Below, in pieces: positions 58,199 to 64,000 of a stretch of 64,000 nucleotides of DNA; within the stretch, counting starts at the first letter, position 1; each line of letters opens with the position of its first letter. Origin of the DNA: Abelmoschus esculentus (lineage: Eukaryota; Streptophyta; Magnoliopsida; Malvales; Malvaceae); NCBI GenBank assembly GCA_035048815.1, contig JAUCBN010000035.1, positions 17,186,501 to 17,250,500 of the forward strand, read 5' to 3'. Both the position numbers and the translations under genes were made by a program. The notes under the pieces are model-generated. The model saw nothing but the letters and a program-made list of their open reading frames with translations. It was not told the origin of the DNA and made no database searches.

Positions 58199-61025
58199 TC
58201 AGGTTTTAGTTCTTTGAGATTCGGTCCTGGAGCCAGACGGGTTAAGGTTGAGCCCGTATTCACTGGTGGAATCACTAAAGCCACCATTGTTAATGCATCG
58301 TCGAGCATTTGGGATGAACATTTCCGAAGATGTGTTCGACGAGCTGTTCGACAACATCGTCAACGAAATGCCGTCTTCTAGAGCACGAACAATCTGCATT
58401 GTTTTCGGGACAAAATCAATGGAAACAATCTTGGTTTGGAATTCCATTTCTAACAACAAGAATCTTGTATGTATGTACCTGGATCATTCGAGGTCTAAGC
58501 CATGCTGATTGGCGTATACAAGCAGCAGCACAACTGACCATAGTTGCCATCTTGTTATTGTTGTAAGCGCCGTTTAACCTCGGATCAACGAGAGTATCGA
58601 AATCGTTATTTTCAAGTGCACGAGCTAGCAATGGCCTAGCCTGTTCAGGCAACATAATGAACTCTAGTTAATCATAAGGATTGCAGATTTGCAGTAGATT
58701 TGTGCCAACAGAGTATCTATTCCCCAAAACAACGATGTCGACACTTCGGACTCGAGCATGTTAGGACGGCCTTGTCAGATCTCTTGTTCGAGCTTGTGTT
58801 CCGAAATGCTCTTCGATGTTTAAATCAGCAAAGAGAATGTGGGAGAATAAAATGCAAGATTGTAATAGAATAAAACAAGAGATTTTAGTAAAACTAATCT
58901 GGTTTTGCATCATTTGGGACATAAATAAATCAACCAAGTGACTTACCCAATCGACCAGGCTCTGATTTACGGACGAATCTAGCTCGATGATCGGTCGACG
59001 TCCGGTTATAAGCTCTAAAAGCATGACACCGTAGGAATAAACATCGGATTTATCAGTTAATTTACCGGTTAAAGCATACTCTGGGGCAAGGTACCTGCAT
59101 TATGCATACCATTAGAGCAAATGTATGATTACACAGTTGTAGTAGTTTTTAAGTAGAATGTGTGAGTAAACAAAGAATCTAACCCAAAAGTTCCCATCAC
59201 TCTGGTAGAGATGTGAGTAACAGACGGACTCGCATCGAAGAAAATTTTGGCAAGTCCGAAATCGGAAACCTGAATTCGAAAACACAGAGTTCATTGACTA
59301 GCAGAAACATCTCAACAATCCCAGTTCAATAGTTCTAGTCATTTGAGGCCTACCTTTGCTTCAAATCTAGGATCAAGAAGAATATTAGCTGCTTTGATAT
59401 CCCGATGAATGATCGTTGGACTACCTGTTGAAAGAATCTACTTCAACCACAGCTATAACTAGATTATGATATCTGAGAGAGATTCGAAATGATTCGAACT
59501 AAAATCCGAATTGACTTACAGTCCTCATGGAGATATGCTATTCCTTTTGCAGATCCAATAGCAATTTTGAGTCTGTTTTTCCAATGCATAACCGGCTGAC
59601 CATTTTCTACAACATATTAACATTGAATCATTGAAACATTGATCATAGAAAATGAAGAAAAGTAAAAAGAAATCAATTCTAAGTTCTAACCATGCAAGTG
59701 GAATTCCAATGTTTTGTTAGGAACAAACTCATAAACAAGCAATCTCTCTGCCCCATTAATGCAGGATCCAACCAAGGAAACAAGGTGTTTATGATGAACT
59801 CGACTGATAGTCTCGACCTCGGCCTGGAACTCGCGCTCCCCCTGTCGGCTCCCGGCCTTCAATTTCTTAACCGCAATGTCTTGTCCGGTCTGTAGGCGTC
59901 CTTTGTAAACGTAACCAAAACCGCCTTGTCCAAGGAGGTTGGATTCGGAAAAACCATTGGTGGCAATCACTAGTTCTTCATAAGTAAATATGCCAGTTGA
60001 GCCATTGGTATCTGCTTTATTTGAACCATAGCCTATAGCAATGGTGAGCGGAGGAGGAGCAACATTTTCTTGTTTATGTTGGATTGAAGCTGCAGAAAAG
60101 TTATCTGAAATCCGACCAAACATTGAAACAAATGTTAGAGTTAGTAGTTTTGATTTGAGACAAAGATGAACTGATTAAACTCACCTTTTGTCCCCGGAAA
60201 TTGTTGTTTTCGAGTGCTCAAAGCTTTCTGTTTTCTCCTTCTGGTACTTCTAGCTATACAACAAATGCAAACTAATGCAAACACGACAAATAATAGAATT
60301 CCAGCACCAAGGGATGCAACTATTAGCCCAATTGGAGAATGTGGCCTTGGATTTGTGGTTGGGAGACCTCCTTTTGCGGCTGGTAGTGTTAATGGTGGTG
60401 CTGGTGCAGGCGGAGGAAATGCCTGAAAGAATCCTGGAGTGTTAGGAGAACTGATGGAATGTGAAGCTGCTGGCACTGGCGGAAGTGACTGAAACGATCT
60501 TGGAGTTTTAGGAGCACTTATAGAAGGAGAAGCTGCAGGTAATGGTGGAGATATGGAAGCAATTGGCGGTGGAACAATAGGTAGCCTTGGTGGAGGGAGA
60601 GAGGGAATTGTTGTTGCTGGTGCTGGAGGTGGAAGAATAACAGACGGTGGTTTCGATGGCAAAGACTTAGACGGTTGAGGAGGAGGAGAAGGCTTTGGCA
60701 GCAATGGGGGAGGGAGAATAACCAATGCTGGTGTTGGAGGAGGTGGAGCAGGAGGTGGAGAAGCAACCACAACCACAGGTGGTGTCGGAAGCTGGGGAGG
60801 AGTAACTGGACTTTCAGAAACAGCTGCAGGTGGGGGAGAAACTAAATGGAGAACAGGAGGCGGAGTTGATGAAGGGGTTGATACGGGGGCCAAAGGAGGT
60901 GTGGGTAAGGGTGGAGAAGCAGCAACTGGTGGTGGTGGAAGTGGCAGCTGCACCACCGGAAGCGGTGGTGAAACGGGGGAAGGAGAATCTAGGGGAGATG
61001 GAGACAAAGAAGGCGATAACAACAT
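58199..61025 (-). CDS. Proline-rich extensin-like receptor kinase (PERK)
   Basis: Plasma-membrane receptor-like kinase thought to sense the cell wall. Eight exons on the minus strand: 61025-60185, 60104-59691, 59606-59520, 59424-59354, 59269-59184, 59094-58947, 58640-58479 and 58393-58199. Phases close to give 667 aa. The extracellular part (about 1-233) is dense in Pro and Ser (SPSLSPSPLDSPSPVSPPLP) without a classical signal peptide, as in other PERKs. A transmembrane helix lies at about 234-258 (LIVASLGAGILLFVVFALVC), followed by RSTRRRKQK. The kinase has the Gly loop GQGGFGYVYKG (about 339), Lys360 in AVKKL, HRDIKAAN (Asp456), DFG (474) and APE-type APEY (503). All catalytic residues are present. 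The C-terminal tail after RPRMIQIVRALE is Ser-rich. Start is the first ATG of the Pro-rich frame. Confidence 0.92.
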
Positions 61026-61960
61026 TCTTTACTGTTTTCACAACTTCCACATGCAAATCACTGTCCAGCCAATGTTTATGGATTTCATATCTGGAAAGTG
61101 TGAGATTTTTAGTTTTATTTTCTACTGTCAGAGGCCATTAAAACCAACCACTCCACGAGCAGTGAACTTGCAGTTCCATGGCAACAACATTATCTGTATA
61201 GCTAAGGCTATGGCTAAGGCTAATAAGGAATAGTTTATTCAAAATAGTGTCAGAAAGTCTCAATCAATCACGCTATATCAGATTCACGGACGAGGAATCT
61301 CACTTTCATATCAAACAAATCGGTCCCACTCACTCATTCACTCAGAGTCAGAGTGCGGAAACCGGCAAAATGAGATAATGGCTTCGGCCAATGGGATTTT
61401 AGACAGTGCAGTTGCAGAGCAAACTATGGCTATTTAGGGTGGTAGATTTAAGTTGGTCAAATGAAGTCGAGTATCAGATTCTTGGGTTAAATCAATGGTT
61501 TAACTTGAATAGAATCGTGTTTAAGTTAATATCGGGTTGATCTTAATTTAGATTTAGTTCGAGTTTGCGTCATGTTAGTAACATGTTTGATTTAAAACAG
61601 TTCAAGTCGGAACTATTAATTGGATAGACTCTGGGTTAGACCATTAGAAGCAATTCCCTTCAAAGTTTTGGTCTTTGTTCAAACAAAACAACCATGCTAT
61701 TTCAATCAGCCATTAATAAGAATCAACAGGTTCAAAGATTAGCAAACAGTGTGTAAAAATTTGATTCAAATACAAAAAAAAACCCGAACACAACTTTCGT
61801 ATAGCCCAACTCAACATTTGAACAAACAGATGAAGCTGTGAAGATTCATGATAGAACACAACTTTCGTATACATAGATGAAAGATAGTGTAGTGTTTAGA
61901 TATAATCACAGAATTTCTCGTTTGTATGTTCAGAAATCTAAAACAAACACCAAAATTAAC
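61026..61960. other. PERK upstream region and eL37 3' flank
   Basis: No additional gene. 61026-61420 probably includes the PERK leader and promoter. 61430-61900 is AT-rich, and the part next to 61960 is the eL37 3' untranslated region. Confidence 0.4.
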
Positions 61961-63533
61961 TTAAGCAGCAGCAACAGCTACCTTCTTCCTTGGGGTTGCT
62001 TCAGTACCTGACAAAAATTCAAGAATATTCCATATTACTATATATTGTTAAACAGACAATTTCATTTCAAGCAACGTTTGAAAAACTGAAGTACCTTCTC
62101 TAAAGCCAGTCTTGAACCTCCGGGGCACATGACGGAGGTATCTCATGCGGCCTGTCCCGGTAGTCTTTCTTCTAATAGCCTTCACACTCCAATTATCTAA
62201 AACCAGAATACAAAGGACAAATCAACATATCAACCGACCAAGCTTATATTACCATTACATGAAAACCCCACCGTCCCGTAAACATAAATGACTGAATAAT
62301 AAATCAGCAACAAATCATGGATGCTATCTTCAACCAAGCAATGACAAAGAAATTTGGGTTGACATAATAATTTTGACCCGGAAATTACATATAACCACGA
62401 TATGAAATATTAAGGCTACACTCGGTGGAGTAGAGAAGAAGAGGGATGGAATGGGATGTCATAATGTGTAATGAAAAACAAGTTTAAGTGGTAAGAAAGA
62501 TTAAAGAGGGTAAAAAAATTAAAACGACCATTTCAAATTGGAATAATAAGATGAGAGAAGAGAGATACAAATTAAGGATAAGCATTTACAAGATTACACA
62601 CACATAAATATATTCTTTACTTTAATGCAATAGATGGGAAACATTTCTTATATTTTTCCATCTTTCCAATTAAGCACACCAATGGAAAGGAAAAAGAAAA
62701 GCAAGCATCTTTTCATCCCCCCCCCCCCCTCCTGTTTTCCACCTTACCAATGAACATAGAAGATTGCAAAGGTTAGCATTGGCATAATGTCACTATTGAG
62801 GTTGTAAACTCTAATCTATGTAATACTTGGGGATCAATACCTCCATGTTTGCTTAAACTAAGTAAAGCCAAGTGTGTACAAATATAGAAGCTCAGCTGCT
62901 TCTTTTGGATGTTAAAAGCTCAACATTTCCACACGCACACATATATACAAAGCTTGTGTTGCCATTTAAACCAAAATTTTCAACTAGTAGAATTGTATGG
63001 AAATATAAGTCAGACACATTTCAGGATTCAATCTTCAACCAAGAAATACAATCAAAGATGGCTTGAAATAACAATTCTGACCCAAAATTTACACTGTAAC
63101 CAGACATGAAAGATCAAAAGAATCAACAAAGAAAATGACAATGGTTTGCAAATCTTTAAAATCAAAATCAATAAACCAGAAAACCATAAATTTCATGGTA
63201 TAATTAATTATAGTGAATTCTTAAAATTCCTAACCTTTTCTAAGTTCAGCTAAACAAACTACAAGCAGAAATGACAAAAATATAATGATTCAAAAAAAAT
63301 CTTACATTTCCGGATCCGGCTGGCAGGGTAGGCACAAGCCCCGCAACGGCTCTTCTGGAGATGGAAGCTACGGCGTCCACATCGAACGCAAAGGGTATGG
63401 GTCTTATTCCTTCTCTTTCCAAAGCTTCCAGTTCCTTTCCCCTGTCAAAAAAAGAACAAAAATCAGAATTTAGATTAAAATCTACATGAACAACGACACA
63501 GAGAATTAAACCACAATAATGATTTAATACCAT
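61961..63533 (-). CDS. RPL37: 60S ribosomal protein eL37
   Basis: Structural protein of the large cytosolic ribosomal subunit that binds 5.8S/28S rRNA. Four coding exons on the minus strand: 63533-63531 (the ATG alone), 63441-63306, 62196-62095 and 62007-61961. They give 95 aa, the usual plant length. The zinc-binding CVRC...CGAC cysteines are at residues 19, 22, 34 and 37. The remainder (GKGTGSFGKRRNKTHTLCVR; YNWSVKAIRRKTTGTGRMRY; RFKTGFREGTEATPRKK) matches eL37 closely. The start codon forms a complete exon by itself (ATG|GTATTA), so simple frame searches miss the N-terminus. Intron 2 is about 1.1 kb and includes a C tract at about 62720-62732. Confidence 0.96.
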
Positions 63534-63706
63534 TTCTTCAGATGGTGATGCTTCAAAGAAACCCTAGAATTATAGGGTTTGGGGGGGGGGGGGGTATTAG
63601 GTTAAAATAGCAAATATATGTGTTGAATTCTGATTACAGATTCTTAGGGTTCCATTTCGAAATGGGTTTGGGCTTTTTTTTATCTGGGTTTAGGGTTAAA
63701 ACAAGT
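63534..63706. other. eL37 promoter-proximal region
   Basis: Leader and promoter of eL37. It has a run of about 14 G at 63580-63594 and AAACCCTA/TTAGGGTT words (63561-63570, 63645-63655, 63690-63697). Such telo-box motifs (AAACCCTA) are common in plant ribosomal protein promoters. Confidence 0.5.
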
Positions 63707-64000
63707 CATAAAGATAATTTTAACCCTTAACGTTTATAGTTTTATTATTTTGGCCCTTATTTTTTTAGGGATAAATTTAAACTTTAATTTATATCTTTTA
63801 GACAAGTATCTTATTTTTTAACTAGTTTGATGAATGGACCATTAAAAATTAACGATGATACATATATATAGAATATAATTTTAAATGATATGACATGTAA
63901 CCTATCAAACACATATATATAAAATAATTAAAATTTAAATAAAATATTAAAAAATAATTAATTCTAAAATAAAAAGTCTACTAAAATTAATTAATTAATT
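63707..64000. repeat. Long terminal-inverted-repeat element (copy 2, cut by window end)
   Basis: Starts CATAAAGATAATTTTAACCC and continues CTTAACGTTTATAG, matching the left end of the element at 17043-17622. The match carries on into the interior (AAATAAAATATTAAAAA, TCTAAAATAAAA, CTACTAA). The right end is beyond the window. Confidence 0.7.

Noticed and set aside
60214..61233. Several plus-strand frames and other minus-strand frames over the PERK N-terminus
   Set aside because: Shadows of the repetitive proline codons; none has a domain, and the PERK frame splices into a complete kinase.

Overview
The window is plant nuclear DNA: intron-rich genes with GT-AG splice sites, AT-rich intergenic DNA full of small transposon debris, and proteins found only in plants (TIP aquaporin, EMF1, PERK kinase, TOM1-like, MYB3R). 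It is a eudicot. I lean to a Malvaceae (cotton-like) genome, but this is an impression and not proven by the sequence. Ten protein-coding genes could be spliced from start to stop with every exon phase closing.

Layout. 0.3-1.3 kb: TIP4-type aquaporin (-). 1.4-10.5 kb: repeat-rich DNA with small inverted-repeat elements, two perfect 18-base hairpins, and a decayed VAN3-binding-protein (FORKED-like) pseudogene (-). 10.5-15.2 kb: EMF1-like polycomb-associated protein (-). 15.3-21.1 kb: repeats. 21.1-25.4 kb: TCX5/6-type CXC protein (+). 26.8-30.3 kb: alpha/beta hydrolase (+). 31.0-32.7 kb: PEX4, the peroxisomal E2 (-). 33.3-38.1 kb: transposon cluster in which a gag/protease-only LTR retrotransposon sits inside a LINE fragment. 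38.4-39.4 kb: small NFD6-like protein (+). 40.2-44.8 kb: TOM1-like VHS/GAT protein (-). 45-48 kb: repeats including a hAT-type element with a perfect 8-bp target duplication. 48.1-51.8 kb: tetraspanin (+) with a young LTR element in intron 4. 52.4-57.0 kb: three-repeat MYB (-). 58.2-61.0 kb: PERK-type receptor kinase (-). 62.0-63.5 kb: ribosomal protein eL37 (-). The window ends inside a second copy of an inverted-repeat element also present at 17.0 kb.

How genes relate. These are independent eukaryotic transcription units, not operons. TCX5/6 (LIN54-like) and MYB3R are both known subunits of the plant DREAM cell-cycle complex, and EMF1 is a polycomb-group factor, so three chromatin or cell-cycle regulators lie within 47 kb. 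From memory, several of these genes are neighbours in Arabidopsis (EMF1 with MYB3R4; PEX4 with an alpha/beta hydrolase), so the block is probably old conserved synteny.

The most interesting signal is the LTR of the 34.6-37.3 kb retrotransposon. It carries uninterrupted arrays of alternating TTC/GAA pentamers, the binding site of heat-shock factors, including a perfect six-unit array. This suggests a heat-responsive, non-autonomous Ty3-type element whose intact 3' LTR lies about 1 kb upstream of the NFD6-like gene. All calls come from reading the sequence; no database search was run.
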